DNA of 64,000 nucleotides from Limosilactobacillus equigenerosi DSM 18793 = JCM 14505 (GCF_001311375.1 NZ_BBAS01000001.1:186001-250000), one strand, 5' to 3'; counted from the stretch's first letter, positions 18,261 to 27,160 are shown. Notes: generated from the sequence alone by a model not told the origin. Numbers and translations are program-made.

Positions 18261-18348
18261 AAAGCGCTTGCCTAGTGCATTCATGCACAAAACAGGCTAT
18301 AATAGCCATTGGATTTATAAGGATAAATAACTTAAAGGAGTGACCATT

Positions 18349-19820
18349 TTGAGTACCGAAATCAAAGCTGTAATTACGTTATTTGGGGCCACTGGTGACT
18401 TGGCCAAGCGTAAATTATACCCATCATTATTTAATTTATTCCGCAAAGGCTTTTTAGCTGATAACTTCGCCCTCTTAGGGACCTCGCGGAGTGCTTGGTC
18501 GGATGAAGAATTCCAAGCTAACGTGCGGGAATCAATCCAAAAGATTGCTGAAGACAAGGACGGTCAATATGACGCCTTTGTTAAGCACTGTTTCTACCAA
18601 CCACATGATGTGACGAACCCAGAACATTACGATAAGTTAAACGACCGGATTGCGGACTTAGAAACGAAGTTCGGTACGGAAAACAACCGCTTGTTCTACA
18701 TGTCAATGGCCCCACGGTTCTTTGGGACCATTGCGGCTAACATCAAATCCCAAGGTTTATTATCAGACGACGGTTTCAACCGCTTAGTCATCGAAAAGCC
18801 ATTCGGCCGTGACTTTGAATCTGCTAAGCAATTAAACAAGGAATTAACGGAAACGTTTGATGAAAATCAAATTTACCGGATTGATCACTACCTTGGTAAG
18901 GAAATGGTGCAAAACATCAGTGCCCTTCGCTTTGGTAACACGGCCATTGAATCCCTTTGGAACCACCGTTACATCGACAACATCCAAGTCACGTTAAGTG
19001 AAGACATGGGAGTTGAAGAACGGGCTGGTTACTACGATCAATCAGGGGCTTTACGTGATATGGTACAAAACCACATCATGCAAGTGGTCGCTCAATTAGC
19101 CATGGAACAACCATTAACGTTTACCGACCAAGAAATCCGGGAAGAAAAAGCCAAGGCGCTCCGGAGTTTACGGAAGTACACGCCACAAGAAGCCGCCGCT
19201 AACTTTGTCCGTGGTCAATACGCTGCTGGTGACAACAACAACGACTACCGCCACGAAGACGGGGTTGACCCAGAATCCATTACGGAAACTTACGTTGCGG
19301 CTAAGTTAAGCTTCGACAGCGAACGTTGGGCTGGGGTCCCATTCTACGTGCGGACTGGGAAGTTATTAGCCGGCAAGTTCACGCGCGTCGATGTTGTCTT
19401 CAAGAAGCCACTCTTGGACATCTTCTCCAACGCCGCTAACTCCCACGAACAAAAGCTCAACCAAAACGTCTTAACGATCTACATCGATCCAAAGCCAGGC
19501 TTTAGCTTAACGTTAAATGCCAAGAAGGTTGGGCAAGGTTACACAACGGAACCGGCAATGTTAGAATTCTTCCACAGTGACGAACAAAAGGCCCTTTCCC
19601 CAGAACCATACGAACGGCTCTTCACGATGCCTTAGAAGGTAACTCAACGAACTTCGCCTCCTGGTCTGAAATTGCGGATGCATGGCAATTTGTTGATGTT
19701 ATCCGGGATGTTTGGGACCACGAATCACCTGAATTCCCTAACTACACTCCAGGGACGATGGGACCTAAGGAAGCTGATGAATTATTAGCTCGCGATGGTC
19801 GCGAATGGGTTGTTAAATAA
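18349..19820 (+). CDS. zwf: Glucose-6-phosphate 1-dehydrogenase, one frameshift
   Basis: About 490 aa. The TTG start (18349) is chosen because AAAGGAG lies 8 nt upstream and the family begins near VITLFGATGDLAKRKLYPSL, the NAD(P)-binding motif. The substrate site RIDHYLGKEMVQNI is intact, as are EKPFGRDF and VPFYVRTGKLL. One missing base near 19624 would join PYERLFHDALEGNSTNF and the normal C terminus WVVK. The enzyme oxidises glucose 6-phosphate to 6-phosphogluconolactone at the entry of the phosphoketolase pathway, so a genuine null is unlikely in this metabolism. gnd follows after a terminator. Confidence 0.95.
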
Positions 19821-19834
19821 TTTATAATTCATAG

Positions 19835-19870
19835 CGTGATTGACGAATTATTCGTTAATCACGTTTTTTC
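19835..19870 (+). terminator. Terminator of zwf
   Basis: CGTGATTGACGAA pairs with TTCGTTAATCACG (one mismatch), loop TTA, followed by six T. Confidence 0.85.
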
Positions 19871-19908
19871 TTTAGCGAAAGCGGTTAAAAAAATAATTTG
19901 TGTACTAA

Positions 19909-19938
19909 TTCGCAAGCCGTTTTTAGATATGATATAAT
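19909..19938 (+). promoter_or_regulatory. gnd promoter
   Basis: Perfect TATAAT (19933-19938) with weak TTCGCA 18 nt upstream; the RBS AAGGAG precedes the gnd ATG. Confidence 0.6.
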
Positions 19939-19974
19939 ATACAAGTAAAATATTTTAAGGAGTGTGACAAACTA

Positions 19975-21410
19975 ATGTCAGAACAAGCACAAATTGGTGT
20001 GATTGGTTTAGCTGTTATGGGTAAGAACCTTGCCCTTAACATCGAAAGCCGCGGCTTCAAGGTTGGGGTTTACAACCGTTCACGTCAACGTACGGATCAA
20101 ATGATGGCCGACCACAGTGAAAAGAACTTGGTTCCTTCATACACGATCGAAGAATTCGTTAACTCACTTGAAAAGCCACGTCGGATCTTGATGATGGTTC
20201 AAGCCGGTAAGGGTACGGATGCCGTTATCGACGAATTACTTCCATTATTGGACAAGGGTGACGTGTTAATCGATGGTGGTAACACGAACTTCAACGACAC
20301 GATGGCTCGGAACGCTAAGTTAGATGCTTCTGGAATCAACTTCATCGGAATGGGTGTTTCTGGTGGTGAATTAGGTGCCCTTCGCGGACCTTCCTTAATG
20401 CCAGGTGGTCAAAAGGAAGCTTACGACTTAGTTGAACCAATCTTAACGAAGATTGCTGCTGATGCTGAAGACGGTAAGCCATGTGTTACTTACGTTGGTC
20501 CTAACGGTGCTGGTCACTACGTTAAGATGGTCCACAACGGGATTGAATACGGGGACGAACAATTAATCGACGAAGCTTACTTCGTAATGCGCAACGTCCT
20601 TGGTCTTTCTGTTGATGAAATGGCTGATATCTTTGGCGAATGGAACAAGGGTGAACTTGATTCATACTTAGTTGAAATCACGGCCGACATCCTTTCACGT
20701 AAGGACGACCTTGGTGAAGACAAGACGAAGCCAATCGTTGACATGATTCTTGACCGTGGTGCTAACAAGGGGACTGGTAAGTGGTCTTCTGAAACGGCCC
20801 TTGATGGTGGTGCCCCACAATCTGTTATCACGGAATCTGTTTACGCTCGTTACATCTCCATGTTGAAGGACGAACGGGTTGCCGCAAGCAAGGTGCTTGA
20901 TGGTGATGTTGAAACGCCTGCCTTCACGGATGATGAAAAGCAAGAATGGATTGAAAAGGTTCGCCAAGCCCTTTACTTCGGTAAGATCATGTCTTACGCT
21001 CAAGGGTTCGAACAAATGCGGATCGACTCTGACCGTTACGACTGGAACCTTAAGTTGGGGAATTAGCTCAAATTTGGCGTGAAGGTTGTATCATCCGGGC
21101 ACAATTCTTACAAAAGATCACGGACGCCTTCGAAAAGGATCCTGAACTTAAGAACTTGCTCTTAGACGACTACTTCAAGGAAGTTGCCGTTAAGTACCAA
21201 AAGGCTATCCGGGACGTTGTTGCCTTAGCTGTTAAGGCCGGAATTCCGGTTCCAACGTTCTCAGCTGCCATTTCTTACTTCGACTCATACCGTTCAGAAG
21301 TGCTTCCTGCTAACTTACTTCAAGCACAACGTGACTACTTCGGTGCTCACACGTACGAACGGGTTGACCGTGAAGGTAACTACCACTACCCATGGTACGA
21401 AGAACAATAA
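19975..21410 (+). CDS. gnd: 6-phosphogluconate dehydrogenase (decarboxylating), one frameshift
   Basis: About 478 aa. NADP-binding [20 protein letters not shown] opens the protein; substrate-site stretches include [20 protein letters not shown] and [20 protein letters not shown]. The frame breaks at a GGGG run near 21057-21060: one more G gives [20 protein letters not shown], then [20 protein letters not shown] and a normal C terminus ending WYEEQ. It makes ribulose 5-phosphate, CO2 and NAD(P)H upstream of phosphoketolase. Codon use is highly biased, as for xpk. Because zwf and gnd are both broken by one base in a phosphoketolase organism, sequencing error is the simplest reading. Confidence 0.95.
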
Positions 21411-21429
21411 GCTTAATTTAAAGCAATTT

Positions 21430-21466
21430 AAAACGCAATTGGTTTTAACCAGTTGCGTTTTTTCTT
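21430..21466 (+). terminator. Terminator of gnd
   Basis: AACGCAATTGG pairs with CCAGTTGCGTT (one wobble pair), followed by six T. Confidence 0.85.
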
Positions 21467-21493
21467 TGGCAAATTTAACGCCGTTGGTATACA
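21466..21493 (+). promoter_or_regulatory. Promoter of the EamA transporter gene
   Basis: TTGGCA and TATACA at 16-nt spacing, directly after the gnd terminator. Confidence 0.5.
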
Positions 21494-21509
21494 CTAGAGG
21501 TAATCAATT

Positions 21510-21550
21510 AAAGGAGCGTGTGGTTAGGTTTGTACCTCCTCCGCTCCTTT
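21510..21550 (+). promoter_or_regulatory. Stable 5'-UTR hairpin ahead of the EamA transporter
   Basis: AAAGGAGCG (21510-21518) pairs perfectly with CGCTCCTTT (21542-21550), with an inner AGGT/ACCT stem. The start codon and true RBS (AAAGGAGG) lie ~30 nt downstream. The 3' arm could alternatively pair with that RBS, so the hairpin may affect translation. No known riboswitch class was recognised. Confidence 0.4.
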
Positions 21551-21579
21551 TCCACGCTTATCAAAAGGAGGTGTTTGTG

Positions 21580-22464
21580 ATGTCAACACGTCGGGCTCAA
21601 CTTTACTTATGGATTGTCGCCTTTGCTTGGGGGAGTAGTTATCTCTTAGATCAAATGGCCATCGAGGCGGGGATGCACTCCGGGATGATTAACATGCTCA
21701 GAGGGCTCTTCACCGTCCTGACTGGAGTGTTATTTTTCCGTCCCGCCATCCGGCAAATGACCAAGCAAGACCTCAAAATCGGTATTACCATTGGGGTCAT
21801 TAGTTTCTTTGGCTATTATTTCCAAACGGCTGCGTTGATGTTTACCACGCCGGCCAAAAATGCCTTTCTCACCTCAATGTACGTCGTAATTGCCCCCTTT
21901 ATCATTTGGCTGGTTATCACCAAGCCCCGGAACGCAAGGAGTGGATCGCCCTCGTCATTGCGGTGATTGGGACTGGGGTCATTTCTAACATTAATCCTTT
22001 CAATTTGACCTTCCAAGCCGGTGATTTATTATCCTCGTCGGGGCTGCCTTCTGGGCTGGGCAACTGGTTTTGTTTGGCAAACAAGCCAACCGCGCTCCAG
22101 TCCTTGGATTATTATTATTTTAATCGCCGCCGTCGAAAGTGTTCTCGGGATGCTTACGGTCTTCACCACTGAAAAAGCGACCCTGTCCCACATTAACTGG
22201 CTCCTGGGGCTCCCACCATTAGCCATCATTGCCATGGTGATTACTTATATTGGCCAAGGCCTACAAATTATTAGCCAAAAACACACTTCTGCCACGGCAG
22301 CCGGCTTAATCTTAATGACCGAATCACTATTTGCCAGCTTAGTTTCAATTCTATTTGGCGTTGACCATCTAACTATGAATCTGATGATTGGTGGTGCATT
22401 ACTAATTCTCGCTAATTTAGTCATGCAACTCGATTTAATTCACCGCCATCGGATCAAATCTTAG
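21580..22464 (+). CDS. EamA/DMT-family transporter, several frameshifts
   Basis: About 295 aa in pieces. The start MSTRRAQLYLWIVAFAWGSS, then YLLDQMAIEAGMHSGMINML, matches the first EamA repeat. ALMFTTPAKNAFLTSMYVVI is the helix 3-4 signature. Later segments are WIALVIAVIGTGVISNINPF, then LVGAAFWAGQLVLFGKQANR in another frame, then the second repeat ending LANLVMQLDLIHRH. At least three single-base breaks fall between ~21930 and 22130. The ATG follows AAAGGAGG. Drug/metabolite transporters of this type export small metabolites or amino acids. It is either badly sequenced or decaying. Confidence 0.7.
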
Positions 22465-22473
22465 CCACCTTAA

Positions 22474-22504
22474 AAGCCCGCTACCAATTAAAGGTAGCGG
22501 GCTT
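22474..22504 (-). terminator. Terminator of the LytTR regulator operon
   Basis: Perfect 12-bp stem AAGCCCGCTACC with GGTAGCGGGCTT. T residues follow on the minus strand; it also sits at the end of the plus-strand EamA gene, so it may serve both. Confidence 0.8.
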
Positions 22505-22506
22505 AA

Positions 22507-22529
22507 TTCGTAAGCAGTTATTTAATTAT
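22507..22529. repeat. 23-bp direct repeat, left copy
   Basis: A sequence starting TTCGTAAGCAGTT is identical to 26332-26354. Similarity extends into the last codons of the adjacent genes, both ending MLKK-stop. The pair brackets the peptide/kinase/regulator/transpeptidase module. Confidence 0.7.
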
Positions 22530-23290
22530 TATTTCTTTAACATCTTAATTAAATCACGCATCCGTCGATAACTAACCAATAAACTAATTTTATGATTAAT
22601 ATCAAAATAAATTTGTCGATTTTCTTGGTCAAACTCCCTAATCGTCATCGGATTAACAATGGCGCTTTGGCTAACTTGCAATAAATTATTATTTTGTATC
22701 GATTTCAATTCCCCATGACATTCGATACGAATATTTTTACCTACAATCCGGATTCGCCGACTAGCATACTTGATTGATTCAATATAATATAGTTCGCTTA
22801 ATGGTATCTTTCGGCGTGACCCATGTCCTATTTCATATGTGATATACGTTTTATCTGCATTATTGCTAGCTAACGACGCTTGATATCGTGCATAAGCTTC
22901 ATCAATATCGTCGCGCAATCTTGCTCTTAATTTAGTTATCTCCATTCCTTTATCAATATAATCAAACGGTTCTACCCGGCGAGAAACAGTATATGGCAAA
23001 TATTGTTGATAGGCAGAGATAAAAATAATTTCAGCAAAACTAGCAACCTTTCTAATTTGTTCGGCAACGTCAATCCCATTAGACTGATTTTCGCCCAACT
23101 CAACATCTAATATCGCTAAATAGTCATCTTCTTTTAAAAAATCTAATAATTGCTTCGGATTACCAGTTACTAAGGCAACCTCCATATCATAAGCATGTGG
23201 AGTACGATTAATCATTTGTTGTTTATTTACTAATGATTCAATTCGCTTAGCTTGATCCTTATTATCTTCAAGGATTATCACTTTCAGCAT
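22529..23290 (-). CDS. LytTR-family response regulator
   Basis: 253 aa. The receiver domain (1-~125) carries the acidic pocket ILEDNKDQ, the phospho-Asp in YLAILDVELGENQSNGID and the Thr/Ser-Ala and Lys motifs EIIFISAYQQ and YIDKGM. The C-terminal LytTR domain (~150-250) includes IPLSELYYIES, HGELKSIQ, LLQVSQSAIVNP and the terminal ISLLVSYRRMRDLIKMLKK. AgrA/PlnC-type proteins bind 9-bp direct repeats with a 21-bp period. Such a repeat lies upstream of the operon's first gene. The start overlaps the kinase end by 23 nt. Confidence 0.92.
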   Translation of the reverse strand: MLKVIILEDNKDQAKRIESLVNKQQMINRTPHAYDMEVALVTGNPKQLLDFLKEDDYLAILDVELGENQSNGIDVAEQIRKVASFAEIIFISAYQQYLPYTVSRRVEPFDYIDKGMEITKLRARLRDDIDEAYARYQASLASNNADKTYITYEIGHGSRRKIPLSELYYIESIKYASRRIRIVGKNIRIECHGELKSIQNNNLLQVSQSAIVNPMTIREFDQENRQIYFDINHKISLLVSYRRMRDLIKMLKK

Positions 23291-24585
23291 CTATTTCAAC
23301 CTTTCCTTGAATAGTACACGTCATAATAATTGACCGTTGCTTCACTTCCGCAATTAATGCATACTGATCATCTTGATTAATTAATTGATTTAAATTAGAT
23401 AGTCCAATTCCCTGATGTCCTGGCTTTGTTGAGTATTCATATTGCATTATTTGATTAATATCAATTTCTTCCGTTAATGAATTTGCTACCACCAAATCAT
23501 AACAATCATCTGACCGAGACAGAATTGCAATCTGAACATACGCCTGGTCTTGCTTTTTGATTGATTCTAATGCATTATCCAATAAAATCCCAACAATTCG
23601 AGCTGTTTTAACCTCTGAACCAGGGAGTTGATTAATCACTTTAGGAATATCAATGGAAACTGCGCTACCTTGCTCAATTATTTGGTAAGCTTTAACCTGA
23701 ATCAAATTCCGTAGCCCAGAAATATGTAATTTTTCTAACGATTGATCAACCTCTTGATAATGATGATTACTAGTTTTAGTTTGTATAAAACTCGACAATA
23801 ATTGATTAGCCTTATCCGTGTTCCCGTCAATTAACTCTCCTTGTAAATTTAATAACATGTTCTTCATATCATGACGGTCTCGCCGTAATTGGCCAAATTG
23901 TTCATTCATACTTTTCGCATATTTTAACTGCTCTTGATAATTTAAAATCAATTGTTGTTGCTGTTGTTCATTTACATAATTATGAATGAAACTAGTAATC
24001 ACGATTCCGCCTAGCGAGATTATCGCTATATCAATTGCTAAAATCAATGAATAATAAGTATCAGCTACTTGTTCATAATCAGCTACGATATTAACAACTT
24101 CATAAACGACAAGCATCAATAACGCACCATACCAAATTGATTTCGTATTTTTAATACTTTTAAATAATTCTTGATACTTTGGTTTTAAAAATTTCGCAAT
24201 TATTATTCCTATAATGATTGAAATTAATAAATCCCCAATCGGAATTAACCAGCCAACAACAACCGGTTCTTTATGACTACCGATAAATAGCAAATTTAAG
24301 CAATGATCAATCAACCCGTATAGACTCCCCATCAAGACCCCTATGACTATTGCAAGAGTATGCCTATTATATTCGCGATTAACTAACCATAAATACAAAA
24401 TAATTAGTATCAGGTAAAGAGATTCTACTGGCATTGGAATGGCTAAAATTAAAAAACCAATCAGTAAATCTCTTACCACTAGCTTAACTGAAAGATTCTC
24501 AAATGATAGGCGATATAAAAATATTACTTCAACAATATTTAAATAATCAGCTACAACCGATTGTAAAAAAAGTTAAAACAACCAT
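23268..24585 (-). CDS. HPK10-type peptide-sensing histidine kinase, one frameshift near start
   Basis: About 438 aa if the A7 run at 24565-24571 is really A6. The gene then starts at ATG 24585, 7 nt after the peptide gene's stop, with MVVLTFLQSVVADYLNIVEV joined to LVVRDLLIGFLILAIPMPVE. As written, an ORF opens only at a GTG (24479) without an RBS, giving 403 aa. The N-terminal half has six or seven membrane helices. The phospho-acceptor box is QLRRDRHDMKNMLLNLQ, followed by a GHKL ATPase domain (ILLDNALESIKK, GHQGIGLSNL). This is the AgrC/PlnB architecture for sensing exported peptides. Confidence 0.9.
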
Positions 24586-24592
24586 TTATTAA

Positions 24593-24682
24593 TTACCATT
24601 TCCCGTGTAGAAACCATGCCCACGAGCCTCTAGTTAACATCATCGCAATTGTCATCAAACTAAATAAAACTTTATTGTTCAT
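24593..24682 (-). CDS. 29-aa candidate secreted signal peptide (pheromone precursor)
   Basis: An unusually small gene, ATG at 24682, preceded by GGGGGAT at 5-nt spacing. The product begins MNNKVLFSLMTIAMM (basic start, then a hydrophobic core) and ends LTRGSWAWFLHGKW, a Trp-rich basic tail. That layout resembles an exported pheromone precursor with the active peptide at the C terminus. It lacks a double-glycine leader and a cysteine, and no AgrB- or ABC-type processing gene adjoins it. It lies 31 nt after the L,D-transpeptidase stop and 7 nt before the kinase start. Position and composition support an autoinducer; sequence similarity alone does not. Confidence 0.7.
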   Translation of the reverse strand: MNNKVLFSLMTIAMMLTRGSWAWFLHGKW

Positions 24683-24713
24683 TTTATTATCCCCCTAATA
24701 AATAATTACCGGT

Positions 24714-26084
24714 TCATTTTTTTTGTAAATATTCAAACGCAACTCCCGCTACTGCTGGGTGCATATTGATACACCCATGCGATCCACCCTTTAAATAGGC
24801 TGTTTTACTCCAATCATGACGCCAACTAGCATCATGAAATCCGCATCCCGTTTCTGTAAATGGTGACCAATATTGAACTTTACTAGCATATGTGGATCCA
24901 TCATCATTTTTTCCACGTAGAATTGATGATGTATGTTGATACATGATATACCAAACTCCACGTGGTGTTTTATTTCCCCGGTTATCAGTTCCGCTAACAA
25001 TGTCAGTATCCAAAACACATTTACCATCACGATAAAACCAAGCATGTTGTTGTGACAATGACACTTCTGCATAAGTCTTACCAATCCCGTGATTAGCTAT
25101 AATTCCATATCCTGTTCCTTGTTTATTATACCCAGCTCCCTTTATATCTGATTGAGCAGAAAGCATCGATCGGTGTTGAACAAACGCTTTAGTCAAACTT
25201 TGAGTGGCTTTCTTTGGATCTATTTCCCAACCAAAAGTTCCTTGCTTCGTTGTAGTAATTACTTTACCATCATGCGTTTTAAACCGATATGATTTATTCA
25301 ATGTTGCATGCTGCTTGTTTAACTCACGGATCTTTCGTTGCCCAATTTCAGTATCAAAATTATACTTTCCCTTCTTAACTTCAGCTGAACTAATAATTTG
25401 TTGGGCAGTAAGTCGGTACGTTTTATTTTGAATTCGATAATTAACATCTCGTTTCATTAATTGAGTTAACTTTTTTTGATCTCGACGCACTTGTAGATTA
25501 TCAGCTTTAATCGGTTCTACATAAACTGAATGTAATTGAATCCGTTGATTATACCGTTGCGATTTCAATTGATTCATCAACTGTTGTTCATCGAACTGGT
25601 TTCCCTTAATTTCAGGTACAATCTTAATTTCATGATGTTCATACTTAACAAATGCATCACGTGATTTTCGACGATGTTGATTTTCTTGTTCTAAATAAGT
25701 CTGCAATTTAGTTTCCATTGTAGCTAATTGAGCTGGCGAACTATGACTTGATTTAATCATAAAATTTTTCGCCGCACGGGTAGGTAACAATGTCTTTTGT
25801 TGTTGAAAGACCCGATCAACTTTACTTTGATCTGACTTCGTAAAACCTAGTTTTTGACGATTGCCTTGATAAACTTTGGCCTGATTAACATAAACACATG
25901 TTACCCCCGTTGTGGATTGGAGTTTATCCAATGCTTGGGAGGGCGTCATCCCACCGACATGAATTTGATTTATTGTCACGTTATCGTTAAAGTGCGTTGA
26001 TTGATGATAAAACATCACCATTAATAACAAAAGCAAGCTTAGAAACAGTCCTGTTAAAATCTGCTTAAACGAACGTCTTGACAT
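24714..26084 (-). CDS. L,D-transpeptidase (YkuD family) with N-terminal membrane anchor
   Basis: 456 aa from ATG 26084, which has GAGGT upstream; an ATG 12 nt earlier has no site. One membrane helix (FKQILTGLFLSLLLLLMVMF) is followed by an extracellular region that includes PG_binding_4-type stretches (VGGMTPSQALDKLQS, ~150-300). The YkuD catalytic domain at the C terminus carries AEVSLSQQHAWFYRDG and the active-site motif GGSHGCINMHP (Cys nucleophile). Such enzymes form 3-3 peptidoglycan cross-links or attach molecules to peptidoglycan. It is the first gene of the operon with the peptide, kinase and regulator, behind the LytTR-type repeat, so it is the probable output of the signalling module. 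Confidence 0.9.
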   Translation of the reverse strand: MSRRSFKQILTGLFLSLLLLLMVMFYHQSTHFNDNVTINQIHVGGMTPSQALDKLQSTTGVTCVYVNQAKVYQGNRQKLGFTKSDQSKVDRVFQQQKTLLPTRAAKNFMIKSSHSSPAQLATMETKLQTYLEQENQHRRKSRDAFVKYEHHEIKIVPEIKGNQFDEQQLMNQLKSQRYNQRIQLHSVYVEPIKADNLQVRRDQKKLTQLMKRDVNYRIQNKTYRLTAQQIISSAEVKKGKYNFDTEIGQRKIRELNKQHATLNKSYRFKTHDGKVITTTKQGTFGWEIDPKKATQSLTKAFVQHRSMLSAQSDIKGAGYNKQGTGYGIIANHGIGKTYAEVSLSQQHAWFYRDGKCVLDTDIVSGTDNRGNKTPRGVWYIMYQHTSSILRGKNDDGSTYASKVQYWSPFTETGCGFHDASWRHDWSKTAYLKGGSHGCINMHPAVAGVAFEYLQKK

Positions 26085-26115
26085 CTTATACCTCATTTTA
26101 ATTTTTAACGCATAA

Positions 26116-26152
26116 TATCCCCTAACTAATAAATAACTTAGCTAGGGGGATA
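26116..26152 (-). promoter_or_regulatory. Leader hairpin of the transpeptidase/peptide operon
   Basis: TATCCCCTAACTAA pairs with TTAGCTAGGGGGATA (one mismatch and one bulge) in the 5' leader between the LytTR promoter and the start codon. It has no T run, so it is more likely an RNA stability or translation element than a terminator. Confidence 0.4.
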
Positions 26153-26218
26153 CGTTATAAAATATTAATTTAAATGTATCATTCCTCAATTAATATGGGT
26201 GATTACATTTATAGCGAA

Positions 26219-26284
26219 ATTATAACAAATCATTTCGTTAATGATTCATTTTGCAGAATTCGTTATAAATTTTGCAGAATTCGT
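26219..26284 (-). promoter_or_regulatory. LytTR-type quorum-regulated promoter
   Basis: Two perfect 16-bp direct repeats, ACGAATTCTGCAAAAT on the minus strand (26248-26263 and 26269-26284), start exactly 21 bp apart, two helical turns, as PlnC/AgrA-type regulators require. A consensus TATAAT (26219-26224) lies 23 bp downstream, with no good -35 hexamer, typical of activator-dependent promoters. It would drive the transpeptidase, peptide, kinase and regulator genes as an autoinduction loop. Confidence 0.75.
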
Positions 26285-26328
26285 AAAAAAACGATGATGA
26301 GAATCATAAATGATTCCATCATCGTTTA
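26285..26328 (-). terminator. Terminator of the aquaporin gene
   Basis: On the minus strand AAACGATGATG pairs with CATCATCGTTT, with an inner GAATCAT/ATGATTC stem, followed by a T run. It insulates the aquaporin gene from the LytTR-type promoter next to it. Confidence 0.8.
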
Positions 26329-26331
26329 ACT

Positions 26332-26354
26332 TTCGTAAGCAGTTATTTAATTAT
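26332..26354. repeat. 23-bp direct repeat, right copy
   Basis: Identical to 22507-22529. It lies just after the aquaporin stop codon. Confidence 0.7.
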
Positions 26355-26355
26355 C

Positions 26356-27009
26356 TTACTTCTTTAACATCCACCGCGCTAAGAAGGCCGCAATCACTGC
26401 CCCAACTTCTGGCGCTAATAGGTAAACCCAGCAATGACTCATGGCACTACCCATGGCGAATAAGGCTGGACCAAAGGAACGCGCTGGGTTTAATGAAGCT
26501 CCCGTTAAGTTAACTGCCACCATCACTAAGATTGCCAATGCCAAACCAATTACCAAACCGGCTAAGGCTGGGTTACCGTATTCATCACTTGTCACTAATA
26601 AAATCATGAAGATAAACAAAGCCGTTACTAACATTTCCACAAAGAACGCCATTGGACTCGTTAACTTTGGAAAATCAGTTTGTCCTAAGGCCGTTGTTGA
26701 TTGACCTAAGGCCCCCACAAACATCTTCAAGACCCCACTAGCTAAAATCGCCCCAACAAATTGGGCAATTACATATAAAATCGCTGTGGCTGCATCAATC
26801 TTCTTGTTGATCCACATTGCGATCGTCACGGCTGGGTTAAAGTGTCCCCCAGAAATCGCACCAACCGTGTAAGCACCAATCGTTACCGTTAACCCAAAGG
26901 CCAACCCAATGGCTAATACATTTCCTTTAGCAACCACGACTACCGCGGTCCCAAATAACACTAACATAAACGTACCGATTAATTCGGCCACTGCTTGACG
27001 TACTTTCAT
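26356..27009 (-). CDS. Aquaporin/glycerol facilitator (MIP family)
   Basis: 217 aa from the ATG at 27009 (GAGAAG upstream; an earlier TTG is less likely). Six membrane helices carry the two pore half-helices GGHFNPAVTIAM and GASLNPARSFGPAL with both NPA boxes intact. AARs of this shape conduct water, and in lactobacilli often glycerol or small acids; selectivity cannot be fixed from sequence by eye. It stands alone between its own terminator and usp. Frame intact. Confidence 0.92.
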   Translation of the reverse strand: MKVRQAVAELIGTFMLVLFGTAVVVVAKGNVLAIGLAFGLTVTIGAYTVGAISGGHFNPAVTIAMWINKKIDAATAILYVIAQFVGAILASGVLKMFVGALGQSTTALGQTDFPKLTSPMAFFVEMLVTALFIFMILLVTSDEYGNPALAGLVIGLALAILVMVAVNLTGASLNPARSFGPALFAMGSAMSHCWVYLLAPEVGAVIAAFLARWMLKK

Positions 27010-27160
27010 CAAACTTCTCCTCTCTCATTCCCTCTGCTTACATTACGTTATTAACCATATCAAGTTAATGACTTTTCATCAAATATTCCGGTACTAAAAA
27101 AATGATTGTTTTAAGATTTTTTTTATAGAACTTACGGAATTTTTATTAGCCAGGAAAATT

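Noticed and set aside
19618-19628. Programmed frameshift in zwf
   Set aside because: No slippery heptamer with a downstream pseudoknot, and the same kind of single-base break occurs in about 25 unrelated genes.
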